From the NCBI RefSeq assembly GCF_001659685.2, contig NZ_LXYE02000008.1, positions 20,326 to 84,325 on the forward strand: 64,000 bases of DNA. The letters run 5' to 3'. The translations under genes were made by a program, and so were the position numbers. The notes under the pieces are model-generated. The model was not told the DNA's origin. It saw nothing but the letters and a program-made list of their open reading frames with translations, and searched no databases. The DNA is from Labilibacter marinus (lineage in GTDB: Bacteria; Bacteroidota; Bacteroidia; Bacteroidales; Marinilabiliaceae). This document shows, in pieces, positions 46,637 through 55,068 of the stretch; positions within the stretch are counted from its first letter, which is position 1; every line of letters starts with the position of its first letter.

Positions 46637-47704
46637 TTAGTGTGCACCTGCGCTTAGCTCGCCAATGTAACTTCCATAGGTCATAATAATAAATGAGCTA
46701 ACAAGCACACAAAGGGCAATAATTAAGGTGATGTATGTTTTTTTGCTAACGCCTTTCCATTCCTTCATTAATACACCAATGATGTAGCTAAAGAAGATAA
46801 GCATAGACATGTGTAAAACCCAGCTGGCAAATTGGAAACTTCCCATGCGTACATGACCTAATCCGTAAAAGAAGAATTGGAAATACCATAAAGAACCTGC
46901 TAATCCCGAAAGGGCGAAATTTTTAAAATATCTTCCTTTACCTATCTCTTTTGAACTAACCAGTGATTTAATAGAACCATCTTTTACCGTAACTGTGATA
47001 AACCAGATAAGGTTGGTCAATAGGCAACCGAAGCTAGATACAATCAACTTAGCATTTCCTTCAAAGTGTCCTGCTCCGTGCTCTGCAGCTATATCCGAAA
47101 TAGGCTGACCTACTTCTAACGAAACACCCCAAATAGCAGATAAGGTTCCTGCAATTAAGGTTAGCAACAAACCCTTTTTCATGTTAAAAGTAGAGCCTGA
47201 GCCTTCTTCTTTATTAATGTTTTGCTCCTTTAAAAAACCAGCTCTTCCGCACAGGGCAACTCCAATGATTGAAACAATCATACCTATTAGCACAACGCCA
47301 CCGCCAGGTTTAGTAAACTGTTCTACTAACTGACCTTTTATCACCAAAGGAATTACTGTACCTAATACGGCTGAAATACCGATGGATATGGTGTAGGTTA
47401 AAGAATAACCGATGCTTCGGATGGCATAACCAAAGGAAAGACCTCCGAAGCCATAGGTAGCACCCAATAACAGTGCGCCCCAAAAGGCTGGAGATGGTGA
47501 CTTGGCCAGTACTTCAAATAAATCGGGTACGGTAAAATAGCCAATAACTAAAGGCATAATAAGCCAAGCAAAAAAGGCCTGTACTATCCAAAATACTCCC
47601 CACGACCAGTTTTTTACTTTTTCGAAGGGCATATAACACGAGGCGGCTGAAATACCGCCCACGGCATGTAATCCTGTTCCTAAAATAGGATTTGGAGATA
47701 TCAT
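46637..47704 (-). CDS. RhaT-like sugar-proton symporter
   Basis: 355 aa with about ten membrane helices and the L-rhamnose symporter pattern: NPILGTGLHAVGGISAASCY, VPDLFEVLAKSPSPAFWGAL, GLSFGYAIRSIGYSLTY. RhaT carries rhamnose (and lyxose) with protons. Pairing with a fucosidase suggests fucose or another deoxyhexose as the substrate here. It lies 64 bp upstream of the fucosidase gene in the same operon. Confidence 0.88.
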   Translation of the reverse strand: MISPNPILGTGLHAVGGISAASCYMPFEKVKNWSWGVFWIVQAFFAWLIMPLVIGYFTVPDLFEVLAKSPSPAFWGALLLGATYGFGGLSFGYAIRSIGYSLTYTISIGISAVLGTVIPLVIKGQLVEQFTKPGGGVVLIGMIVSIIGVALCGRAGFLKEQNINKEEGSGSTFNMKKGLLLTLIAGTLSAIWGVSLEVGQPISDIAAEHGAGHFEGNAKLIVSSFGCLLTNLIWFITVTVKDGSIKSLVSSKEIGKGRYFKNFALSGLAGSLWYFQFFFYGLGHVRMGSFQFASWVLHMSMLIFFSYIIGVLMKEWKGVSKKTYITLIIALCVLVSSFIIMTYGSYIGELSAGAH

Positions 47705-47853
47705 AAATGTAGATTTTTAATTGTAAATAGATTTTAGACTAAAGAATAAAGACAAAAGATAATAATTTAAGTTAACACAATATTAGTTGGACTTCACTTT
47801 GTACATTTTTAGAAGTAACTAATAACTATTTACTAATGTCTAATGACTAATTA

Positions 47854-48888
47854 TTATTCTTTTACCGCTTCAAATAGTGCTTCTATATTTTCTGGTGCAA
47901 TATCTGGCAAAATAGCTTCGTGACTTGGCGAGAATATTAATCCTGTAGGGAATAATTTCTTGATTTCCTTTACGCGTTTTTTTATGTCGGCAGGACCTCC
48001 GTTTACTAATAATTCCTGCGCATCAACACCGCCACAGAATACGCCATTTGTGCTAAATTCTTCGCTTAAATGCTCTGCACTCATATCTGCAGCTAAAGCC
48101 TGAATAGGGTGAACAATATCAACACCCATATCATATAAATCCTGAATGATAGGAAAGATAGATCCACAAGAGTGATGTAATACTTTTAAACCATAACTTT
48201 TGGCTTGGTCAATCAATTTTTGTGTTCCTGGAAATACATAGGTGCGTAACATATCTGGGTCCACCATTAAAGCCGTTTGGCTACCAAAATCGTTACCTAT
48301 TAATACGCCATCTAGTTTACCTTTAGTAGCTTCGTAAAAGCGACCATTTAAATCCAGGTAAAAATCTGTAATTTTATCAATCACCGCCTGAAACATATCA
48401 GGATACATCATCATAGTGGTTAAGGCCTCTTCCATACCAAAGGCAGCACAAGTATCCTGAAAATGTGCACTCCACATAATACCCATCTTAAAGTATTCGT
48501 CAGGTGCTTCTTCCACCATTTTAGCTGCTTTCTCTACATCTAAAAAGTCAGCAGGATTAGGCCAATCGAAATTATCTATTTCAGCAGGATCTGTTTTGCC
48601 CATAAAAAAACCAGGATCCGTTAAGGTTCTCTCATCTTGCGTTCCGTGTTCTTGCACAGGAGCAAATTGTAAAGCACAACCCACATCGTAAAATGGTGCG
48701 TTGTTATACGGAACCTCTATAGGCCAAACGTCATCTTTTATATTTCGTTTTAAATTCTCAATGCTATCCACATTAAAATATTTATACAAATTTGGGATAG
48801 CAGGAGGTACAGGTAATCCTAACCAAGAAGCAGGATAATCAACAACTTGACGGTTGATGGTGGCTAATACGCGCTCTTTTGGGGTCAT
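47854..48888 (-). CDS. URO-D / MtaA-like family protein of a sugar operon
   Basis: 344 aa. It belongs to the uroporphyrinogen decarboxylase superfamily (MTPKERVLATINRQ, FDWPNPADFLD, LKVLHHSCGSIFPIIQDLYD, MGVDIVHPIQ). The HHSCGS stretch fits the zinc-methyltransferase branch (MtaA/CmuA) better than HemE. It is first in an operon with RhaT and GH29 genes, not with haem genes. It may transfer a methyl group from or to a methylated compound. No corrinoid protein is encoded nearby, so the reaction is unknown. Confidence 0.8.
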   Translation of the reverse strand: MTPKERVLATINRQVVDYPASWLGLPVPPAIPNLYKYFNVDSIENLKRNIKDDVWPIEVPYNNAPFYDVGCALQFAPVQEHGTQDERTLTDPGFFMGKTDPAEIDNFDWPNPADFLDVEKAAKMVEEAPDEYFKMGIMWSAHFQDTCAAFGMEEALTTMMMYPDMFQAVIDKITDFYLDLNGRFYEATKGKLDGVLIGNDFGSQTALMVDPDMLRTYVFPGTQKLIDQAKSYGLKVLHHSCGSIFPIIQDLYDMGVDIVHPIQALAADMSAEHLSEEFSTNGVFCGGVDAQELLVNGGPADIKKRVKEIKKLFPTGLIFSPSHEAILPDIAPENIEALFEAVKE

Positions 48889-48923
48889 TATAAATAGATT
48901 TAATTTGTTTGTTTATCTAATTA

Positions 48924-48931
48924 CAAAGGTA
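48924..48931 (-). promoter_or_regulatory. Promoter -7 box of the URO-D/RhaT/GH29 operon
   Basis: On the minus strand the sequence reads TACCTTTG, an exact TAnnTTTG box, 35 bp before the URO-D start. No matching TTG -33 box is present at 19-20 bp, as expected for a promoter that needs an activator. Confidence 0.6.
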
Positions 48932-48960
48932 CATGCATTGTGATTTATACGGGCTGAATT

Positions 48961-48990
48961 ATCCGATATGGTTTTGTACAAATCCGATAT
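48961..48990. promoter_or_regulatory. AraC-type operator: direct repeat ATCCGATAT
   Basis: Two identical 9-mers start at 48961 and 48982, exactly 21 bp apart, the spacing used by AraC-family monomer pairs. They lie 30-66 bp upstream of the minus-strand TACCTTTG box and overlap the promoter of the divergent AraC gene. The layout fits activation of the sugar operon and feedback on the regulator (inference). Confidence 0.65.
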
Positions 48991-49004
48991 TTATACTATA
49001 TTTC
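48974..49004 (+). promoter_or_regulatory. Promoter of the AraC regulator
   Basis: TTG at 48974-48976, 20 nt, then TATATTTC at 48997-49004 (one mismatch to TAnnTTTG). It puts the transcript start near 49010, just before the ATG at 49023. The operator overlaps it. Confidence 0.5.
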
Positions 49005-49022
49005 GGCAAAATAAATAGCTGT

Positions 49023-49889
49023 ATGTTAGCTCCAGGATTAATAGATGATATTAAGGTACATATTTTTAATGCCTCAAAAATTAAAGTAGGACACGATTGG
49101 AACTATTCCAATATTGTGAGTCCTTTTTCGCGCATTTATCTTATCATGGAAGGGGATGGAGTGGTGATGCCTAATCAGAATATGCATCAACTTAAACCTG
49201 GGTATTTGTATCTGATTCCAAGTTACACCTTATGCAGTTATCATTGTGTAGACCCTATTTTACAATATTACGTGCATTTTTCGCATCAGCTTTCGGATGG
49301 AGTTAAGATATTCGACCGTATCTCCATAAAAAATGAAGTAAAGGCGATGGATATTGATTATGCTTTATTTGATCGTTTGCTAGAGATTAATCCGCATATA
49401 AATTTAAAATTTTCTGACCCTAATGTATACGAGCAGCGTAATTGGTACAGCAACGAAGTGGCCAGTCCTTACAATAATGTACAGCTGGAAACCATTGGCA
49501 TTTTAAAACAACTTTTTTCGCGCTTTATACAGAATGAAAGTACTAAAGAGGTAAGCTTGAAAACGCAATACCGCCTCACTAATGTGTTTCAGCATATAGC
49601 TACGCATTTGTACAGGGAAATTAAGTTGGACGAATTAGCAGAAATTGCTTGTTGCTCTAAAGATCATTTCTCTCGCCAGTTTAAAAAAACTACGGGAATG
49701 TTACCCAACGATTATATCAATGTTAAGCGTATAGAAAAGGCACAGGAGTTGCTTATTACTACGGCAAAATCGCAAAAGCAAATTAGTGAAGAAGCAGGTT
49801 TTAATAGTCAGCAGTATTATACGCGAATTTTTAAAAAGCTCATAGGAACTACACCCGCCGAATATAGAAAAATGGGTGGGTTGATTTAG
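49023..49889 (+). CDS. AraC family transcriptional regulator
   Basis: 288 aa from the ATG at 49023. An in-frame ATG at 48933 would put the promoter and operator inside the gene, so it is rejected. The N-terminal half is a cupin-like sensor domain (SRIYLIMEGDGVVMPNQNMH, LKPGYLYLIPSYTL). The C-terminal half has two AraC helix-turn-helices (LDELAEIACCSKDHFSRQFK, QKQISEEAGFNSQQYYTRIF, KKLIGTTPAEYRK). It diverges from the deoxyhexose operon and probably activates it through the 21-bp direct repeat between them. Confidence 0.92.
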   Translation: MLAPGLIDDIKVHIFNASKIKVGHDWNYSNIVSPFSRIYLIMEGDGVVMPNQNMHQLKPGYLYLIPSYTLCSYHCVDPILQYYVHFSHQLSDGVKIFDRISIKNEVKAMDIDYALFDRLLEINPHINLKFSDPNVYEQRNWYSNEVASPYNNVQLETIGILKQLFSRFIQNESTKEVSLKTQYRLTNVFQHIATHLYREIKLDELAEIACCSKDHFSRQFKKTTGMLPNDYINVKRIEKAQELLITTAKSQKQISEEAGFNSQQYYTRIFKKLIGTTPAEYRKMGGLI

Positions 49890-49937
49890 AGGTGTTCGAC
49901 AGGATTCACAAGATTAACAGGATAGGGTGTATCTGTA

Positions 49938-49954
49938 ACACTCCAGCGGAGTGT
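49938..49954. repeat. REP-like hairpin 1
   Basis: ACACTCC-AGC-GGAGTGT, a 7-bp perfect stem with a 3-nt loop. The same CTCCAGCGGAG core recurs 50 bp on. It resembles palindromes dispersed in Bacteroidota genomes. Confidence 0.65.
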
Positions 49955-49987
49955 AATGTCTATAGCAATATGCGTAGGGTGTAACAA

Positions 49988-50004
49988 CGACTCCAGCGGA
50001 GTCG
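49988..50004. repeat. REP-like hairpin 2
   Basis: CGACTCC-AGC-GGAGTCG, a 7-bp stem with the same loop and core as hairpin 1. The outer two pairs differ in a compensatory way (AC/GT to CG/CG), which indicates that the structure is kept. Confidence 0.65.
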
Positions 50005-50087
50005 AATATCTATTATACAGAAATGAAAATGTATATGTGACTTCTCTATAGTCAGTGAATTCTTGATTATGCCTTTTTATAAACATG

Positions 50088-50104
50088 TGATGCCACTGGC
50101 ATCA
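50088..50104. repeat. REP-like hairpin 3
   Basis: TGATGCC-ACT-GGCATCA, a 7-bp perfect stem and 3-nt loop with the same geometry as hairpins 1 and 2 but a different sequence. Confidence 0.6.
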
Positions 50105-50527
50105 ATAAGCTAGATTAGACAAGATTTACAAGTTTAGCATGCTTTGTTTTCCGTGTAAATGAAATTAATTCTATCCTTGATACTTATTCTGAAATGACAT
50201 CATTATTTCTGTACCAATCATTTATCCCCTCTGTTTTACAACATGTTTCTGTGTTAATGATGAATGGATTAACATTTAAGCTTAATGATGGATGCTTGTT
50301 GGCTATTGATTATAAGGCCTTAGTCATACCAAATGCTATCTGAAAGAGATATACTTTAAATAAGTGTTAAATCGTAAATAATAGGCGCTATTTTTTTTAA
50401 ATCTGAAAAAATATAAACAATTTTGCAGCTCCTTAAAAAAGACCATTTTAAAAGCATATTTACGGTGGTTGTTTTTAAGGATTTAAAAAGAAAAATTTTC
50501 TAAAAACTATATTTTAATTTGAATAAG
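50105..50527. other. Leader of the phosphofructokinase gene, no gene
   Basis: About 420 bp, AT-rich, without a supportable coding frame. Its left part continues the GACAAGATTTACAAG type filler next to the REP hairpins. The right part must hold the promoter of the next gene; no clear consensus was found. Confidence 0.4.
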
Positions 50528-52174
50528 ATGATTAAAAGTCCACTTCAAATCGCACGTGAGAGTTACTCTCCAAAATTGCCTAAGGCACTGAACGGTTCTG
50601 TTAAACTTGTTGACGGAAAAAACACTGAGTCGGTAGCTGACCAAGATGACATTAAAAAACTTTTCCCGAATACTTACGGCATGCCTGTAATTACTTTCGA
50701 AGAAGGTGAGTCTTCTGCTACTACCGAAGCTATTGGTGTTGGTTTAATTTTATCTGGTGGTCAAGCTCCAGGAGGTCACAACGTAATTTCTGGTATTTAC
50801 GACGGATTAAAAAAGTTAAACCCAGCGAACAAGGTTTATGGTTTCTTAGGCGGTCCTGGTGGATTGGTTGATAATGACTACCTTGAATTAACTGACGAAA
50901 TTATTAATCACTACAGAAACACTGGTGGTTTTGATATCATTGGTTCAGGAAGAACTAAACTTGAAGAAACTGCCCAGTTCGATCAAGGATTAGAGAATTG
51001 TAAAGCTTTAGGCATTAAAGCACTTGTTATTATTGGAGGTGATGATTCCAACACTAACGCATGTGTACTTGCTGAGTATTACAAGCAAAAAGATTCTGGT
51101 GTACAAGTAATTGGTTGCCCTAAAACAATTGATGGTGACCTTAAAAACGAAATGATTGAAACTTCATTTGGTTTTGATACGGCTTGTAAAGTATATAGCG
51201 AGTTAATTGGTAACATCCAACGTGATGCTAACTCTGCAAAAAAATACTGGCACTTTATTAAACTAATGGGTCGTTCTGCTTCTCATATTGGTTTAGAGTG
51301 TGCTTTACAAACTCAACCTAATGTTACTATTATCTCTGAAGAGGTAGAGGCTAAAAACATGAGCCTTGATCAGGTAGTTGAAGATATTGCACAGGTAGTA
51401 GCTAAGCGTGCTGCTAAAGGTGAAAACTTTGGTACTGTTCTTATTCCTGAAGGATTAGTAGAGTTTATTCCTGCTATGAAAAAGCTAATTGCTGAGTTAA
51501 ACGACTTATTAGCGGAGAACGAAAAAGAAGTAAATACCTTAGAAACAAACAGCGAAAAAAGAGGTTACCTTACAGCAAAATTATCTGCTGAGATGGCTGA
51601 AGTATTCAAAAGCCTTCCAAACGGTATCGCTAACCAGTTGATGTTAGATCGTGATCCACACGGTAACGTTCAGGTATCATTAATTGAAACTGAAAAGTTA
51701 TTAATTGATATGGTTAAAGCTAAATTAAAGAAGATGAAAAAAGCTGGTGAGTACACTGGTAAATTCTCTTCTCAAGGTCACTTCTTTGGATACGAAGGAC
51801 GTTGTGCTGCTCCATCTAACTTTGATGCGGATTACTGTTACTCTTTAGGATACACTGCTTCTGTGCTTATTGCTGAAGGAAAAACAGGTTATATGGCTTC
51901 TGTACGTAACTTAACTAAGCCAGCTGATCAATGGTTAGCGGGTGGTGTACCTGTTACTATGATGATGAACATGGAAAAACGTCATGGTCATATGAAACCA
52001 GTTATTCAAAAAGCATTAGTTCTTTTAGATGGTGCTCCATTTAAAGCATTAGTTGCTAAGCGCGAAGATTGGGCAGAAAATACGAAGTATGTATATCCTG
52101 GTCCTATCCAGTATTTTGGTCCTACCGAAGTATGTGATTTACCTACTAAAACGTTAATTGAAGAGAGCAAGTAA
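50528..52174 (+). CDS. pfp: Pyrophosphate--fructose-6-phosphate 1-phosphotransferase
   Basis: 548 aa from the ATG at 50528 (a TTG at 50519 is also in frame). It is the long PFP type: [37 protein letters not shown], and [10 protein letters not shown], in which the TIDGD motif and the GGDDS glycine/aspartate pattern mark the PPi-using enzymes. It reversibly phosphorylates fructose 6-phosphate with pyrophosphate in glycolysis. The gene is alone between a long leader and a strong terminator. Confidence 0.95.
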   Translation: MIKSPLQIARESYSPKLPKALNGSVKLVDGKNTESVADQDDIKKLFPNTYGMPVITFEEGESSATTEAIGVGLILSGGQAPGGHNVISGIYDGLKKLNPANKVYGFLGGPGGLVDNDYLELTDEIINHYRNTGGFDIIGSGRTKLEETAQFDQGLENCKALGIKALVIIGGDDSNTNACVLAEYYKQKDSGVQVIGCPKTIDGDLKNEMIETSFGFDTACKVYSELIGNIQRDANSAKKYWHFIKLMGRSASHIGLECALQTQPNVTIISEEVEAKNMSLDQVVEDIAQVVAKRAAKGENFGTVLIPEGLVEFIPAMKKLIAELNDLLAENEKEVNTLETNSEKRGYLTAKLSAEMAEVFKSLPNGIANQLMLDRDPHGNVQVSLIETEKLLIDMVKAKLKKMKKAGEYTGKFSSQGHFFGYEGRCAAPSNFDADYCYSLGYTASVLIAEGKTGYMASVRNLTKPADQWLAGGVPVTMMMNMEKRHGHMKPVIQKALVLLDGAPFKALVAKREDWAENTKYVYPGPIQYFGPTEVCDLPTKTLIEESK

Positions 52175-52201
52175 GCACTCGCTTTTACAATATAATATTC
52201 A

Positions 52202-52230
52202 AGGCGTCCTTTTAAGGGCGCCTTTTTTTT
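52202..52230 (+). terminator. Rho-independent terminator of pfp
   Basis: A 10-bp stem AGGCGTCCTT / AAGGGCGCCT (one T-G pair) followed by eight T. Confidence 0.9.
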
Positions 52231-52231
52231 G

Positions 52232-52532
52232 CACTAGCTCTGGGGTTTAAGCCAGAGACGGTGGGCATATAAAAACGGCTTTTAACCCAAGTATATGATA
52301 AGATAATTTTAGATACCCAGGTTAAAACCTAGGGCTAGTGATGTTGAATATTCAAGCGCCTGTATTTTAAAAGCCTTTCAGTAGAAACGATTCTATTAAG
52401 AGATGTTGATTTAATGTGACTTTAAAAGACTTTTGTAAATAGAGCAATGAAAATATGCCTTAAGAAACACTTGCCTGAGTCTTAAATAATAGTAGTTTAT
52501 ATGTTTTTATTGTTAATGAAAAACTCATAACT
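52232..52532. repeat. Long direct repeat, copy A
   Basis: The first 109 bp (52232-52340) are an imperfect palindrome, starting CACTAGCTCTGGGG and ending CCTAGGGCTAGTG. A 190-bp tail follows, ending GAAAAACTCATAACT. Copy B repeats nearly all of it. The left end of the unit is missing because it abuts the pfp terminator. Confidence 0.8.
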
Positions 52533-52878
52533 GTAATCATATAAGTATTAGACAAGCAAATTAAATAGTTTGCTCTGGGTTTTAACCCAGAGACGCTGTG
52601 CATATAAAAACGGCTTTTAATCCAAATATATTTAGGCTTAAGTCGATAAAAAAAATAGATACCCAGATTAAAACCTAGGGGTAGCGATGTTAAATATTCA
52701 AGCACCTGTATTTTAAAAGCCTTTTAGTAGAAACAATTCTATTAAGAGATGTTGATTTAATGTGACTTTAAAAGACTTTTGTAAATAGAGCAATGAAAAT
52801 ATGCCTTAAGAGACACTTGCCTGAGTCTTAAATAATAGTAGTTTATATGTTTTTATTGTTAATGAAAAACTCATAACT
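52533..52878. repeat. Long direct repeat, copy B
   Basis: A full 346-bp unit from GTAATCATATAAGTATTAG to CTCATAACT, joined directly to copy A. It contains the perfect dyad CTCTGGGTT-TT-AACCCAGAG and the tail found in copy A with a few substitutions. A gene cassette follows where a third unit would be expected. Confidence 0.8.
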
Positions 52879-52920
52879 TATAGTTTTATTCTATGTTAAT
52901 AAATTTTAAACCTAAGAGTT

Positions 52921-53391
52921 ATGAAAAAAGTAGTGATATTGTTTATTGTAATTGCTGCAAGCTGTGTTCCTAAAAGTGATAACATTTCTGAATCAGAAGT
53001 AATCAATACGCTTGAAGGCTTTTTTAAAGCTTTAGATGTTGAAAATGACAACCCTAATCTATTGGATGAATACATTACTAGAGACTTTGAGATTTATGAA
53101 GCGGGTAAAAAGATGAATAAAAAAGAGTTTTTAGACTTCGTATCAGGGTTTCCTATAATTAAAACGGATTGGCAGTTTAGTGATCATAGGATTTCTACAG
53201 GAGTCAAATCTGCTCATATCAGTTTAATTAATACTGGAGATTTTATACTACAAGTGGATTCTATTGCAATTAATCAACAATATAAGTGGCTTGAAAGTGC
53301 TTATATGGTAAAGGAAAACGATAGGTTAAAGATAAAATTCTATTTCTCTGATAATATTTCCATAAAATCAGATACTATTAAAAAATTGTAA
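52921..53391 (+). CDS. NTF2/DUF4440-like small lipoprotein
   Basis: 156 aa. A short signal has lipobox IAASC (Cys15). The body reads as an NTF2/SnoaL-like cone: VINTLEGFFKALDVENDNPN, LLDEYITRDFEIYEAGKKMN, AYMVKENDRLKIKFYFSD. Function unknown; the family includes small-ligand binders and stress proteins. It sits in a 509-bp segment (52879-53387) placed exactly between repeat copies B and C. The last G of its final Leu codon and its stop codon (TAA at 53389) come from copy C. Confidence 0.75.
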   Translation: MKKVVILFIVIAASCVPKSDNISESEVINTLEGFFKALDVENDNPNLLDEYITRDFEIYEAGKKMNKKEFLDFVSGFPIIKTDWQFSDHRISTGVKSAHISLINTGDFILQVDSIAINQQYKWLESAYMVKENDRLKIKFYFSDNISIKSDTIKKL

Positions 53392-53583
53392 TCATATAAG
53401 TATTAGACAAGCAAATTAAATAGTTTGCTCTGGGTTTTAACCCAGAGACGCTGTGCATATAAAAACGGCTTTTAATCCAAATATATTTAGGCTTAAGTCG
53501 ATAAAAAAAATAGATACCCAGATTAAAACCTAAGGGTAGCGATGTTAAATATTCAAGCACCTGTATTTTAAAAGCCTTTTAGT
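53388..53583. repeat. Long direct repeat, copy C (truncated)
   Basis: Begins with the same GTAATCATATAAGTATTAG as copy B and is almost identical to it through CCTGTATTTTAAAAGCC. It then stops at about 53583, lacking the tail. It contains the dyad CTCTGGGTT-TT-AACCCAGAG. Confidence 0.8.
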
Positions 53584-53598
53584 TAAGACACAAAAAAA

Positions 53599-53621
53599 AG
53601 CGACCTCTATCAGAAATCGCT
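53599..53621 (-). terminator. Terminator of the minus-strand fragment
   Basis: Read on the minus strand: AGCGA, loop, TCGCT, then a run of eight T (plus-strand A-tract at 53592-53599). It fits the fragment at 53648. Confidence 0.6.
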
Positions 53622-53647
53622 AAAATACATTAAGGTGTTTGTATGGA

Positions 53648-53880
53648 TTAATTACGAACAAAAAAGCCTAATAATTCAAGGGTTTGAGGATTATCGTAAA
53701 AAGCTATTTTAGCAACATCCTCAAAATCGTTGAGCCATTCTTTTAGGTCGATTAGTGCGCTGTTTTTACTTTGGGTAGAAACCTGCGATTCTCCTCGTTC
53801 TCTTACCCAATTGTTGTATTCAACCTGCAAACGAGTGGCAATGGCAAGTGCATCATTAATAGTAAAAAAGGCTTATTTAG
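53648..53880 (-). pseudogene. Truncated hypothetical gene, C-terminal piece only
   Basis: A frame of about 75 codons ends in a natural stop and terminator (YNNWVRERGESQV, LIDLKEWLNDFEDVAKIAFY, LELLGFFVRN). It has no start: upstream the frame meets a TAA after FFTINDALAIATRLQVE. The piece looks like the end of a helical hypothetical protein common in Bacteroidota (from memory). It is probably a relic left when the accessory region was rearranged. Confidence 0.55.
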
Positions 53881-53957
53881 AATATTTATTGATATGAAAT
53901 AATCTATATGATTAGTAGTGTAAAGTATTATTTTTAGGAGCGATAAAAAAGAAAAAC

Positions 53958-53992
53958 AACACCTTAGGCGTATTTACTGGGGAGTTGTAGCC
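53958..53992 (+). other. Remnant of attC-like site S0
   Basis: Only the 3' half is recognisable: GCGTATTTACTGGGGA then GTTGTAGCC (53984-53992). It corresponds to ACGCTTCATCCAGTGAAC-GTTATAGCC in S1. GTTGTAGCC matches 7 of 9 positions of the reverse complement of GGCCACAAT, which opens S1, as an integron cassette would require. Confidence 0.45.
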
Positions 53993-53998
53993 AATAAA

Positions 53999-54859
53999 AT
54001 GAGACGATACATACTTACATATTGTATAATTCTGATAGGATTTGTTAAAGTTCTTGGACAAGAGAAAAATATTAGCTTTTCCATTTATCCAACTTTTCGT
54101 GACAGTTCAAGTTGTAGAATATCAATATACGAAAACAATGCTGTGATTGATTTTAGTTTGAGAGAGAATAATTGGAAGTCTCAGACTGATTCTATATCAG
54201 ATTTTAATAAGGTCATCGAAATATTAATTAATTATGACTTTTATCTTGGGTTTAAAGATAAAGAACCATCCCAGTTTATTCAAAGCCAAGACACCACATT
54301 GAACATTATGACAGGACTTGATGGTATCGTTGTAAGCGGAAAATATTATTCAGGGACAAAAGATAAAGAATTTGAAATTTGGTCTCCTAATAAGGAATAT
54401 ATTTCTCATGATTTAATTGCTGAGTTTTTTGAAGTTATTACAACAAACTTTAAGTGCGACACTGTAATAAATTATATGGAATCCATTGAAGGATATTTTG
54501 ATTTTGGTCTTGGCTTAAAAAAGATTTCGAATGACCCAAAAATATTTAAACTTTATGGCTCATTGACAAGCTCTTATGAAAAGGAGATTGTAGATTTTTT
54601 CTCTAATTTACCAATGGATGAGGATGTCACAATAGATTTGACCAATTTATCAGGGATGGGAACGATGTATTATTCCATAGTTAGAAACTTAATAGCTGGA
54701 TATGACAAATTATATTGGAAGGTTGACTATAACACTCCCGCATTATATCACTTGAGAAAGATTGGTGTTCCAGACAGTTTGATATTTTCTGATTATAAGA
54801 TTTCAAAAATAAAAGAAGACGATTACTCAAAGCGGATAAAATATAAAAAGCGGAAATAA
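53999..54859 (+). CDS. Cassette gene: secreted protein with STAS-like C-terminus
   Basis: 286 aa. The signal peptide ends at VLGQ (residue 21). The N-terminal two thirds are beta-rich and unrecognised. The C-terminal part (VTIDLTNLSGMGTMYYSIVR, LYWKVDYNTPALYHLRKIGV) resembles the layout of a STAS/anti-sigma-antagonist fold, odd for an exported protein; this is only a visual resemblance. It is the first gene of the cassette array, starting 7 bp after the remnant site S0 and ending 5 bp before S1. Confidence 0.65.
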   Translation: MRRYILTYCIILIGFVKVLGQEKNISFSIYPTFRDSSSCRISIYENNAVIDFSLRENNWKSQTDSISDFNKVIEILINYDFYLGFKDKEPSQFIQSQDTTLNIMTGLDGIVVSGKYYSGTKDKEFEIWSPNKEYISHDLIAEFFEVITTNFKCDTVINYMESIEGYFDFGLGLKKISNDPKIFKLYGSLTSSYEKEIVDFFSNLPMDEDVTIDLTNLSGMGTMYYSIVRNLIAGYDKLYWKVDYNTPALYHLRKIGVPDSLIFSDYKISKIKEDDYSKRIKYKKRK

Positions 54860-54864
54860 TTACT

Positions 54865-55057
54865 GGCCACAATCTGGTATAAAGCCTAAATGTTAGCTGT
54901 GATTTGCGAGGTTTGCAGGAGGTTTGAGCACCGCAAAAATTTCTATTTGTGTTTAGAAAGAATTAAGTTTAAAACAAAATAAAAATTTTGGCTCTGTGGT
55001 GTTTTGGAGGTTTGACTTTTCAAATCATTTACGCTTCATCCAGTGAACGTTATAGCC
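54865..55057 (+). repeat. attC-like cassette site S1
   Basis: A 193-bp imperfect palindrome opening GGCCACAATCTGGTATAAAGCC and closing ACGCTTCATCCAGTGAAC-GTTATAGCC. The middle has diverged from S2-S4 (AAAATTTCTATTTGTG...AAAATTTTGGCTCTGTGG) but keeps their order of elements. GTTATAGCC (55049-55057) is the exact reverse complement of GGCTATAAC, which opens S2. Confidence 0.6.
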
Positions 55058-55068
55058 AATTTAAAAAT

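Noticed and set aside
47705..47853. Possible regulatory element in the gap between the URO-D and RhaT genes
   Set aside because: It contains only low-complexity TAACTAATAACTATTTACTAATG-like filler with no dyad or box that stands out.
48933..49022. Upstream start for the AraC regulator adding 30 residues
   Set aside because: The added region contains the operator and promoter and is not part of the sensor domain; the ATG at 49023 is preferred.
49886..50086. 66-aa minus-strand frame over the REP hairpins
   Set aside because: It is encoded by the hairpin repeats and has no protein features.
52460..53560. Two near-identical minus-strand frames of 81 and 60 aa (MLEYLTSLPLGFNLG...)
   Set aside because: They are translations of the long direct repeat copies B and C. 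The duplication of the DNA explains their similarity, and no start signal or family is present.
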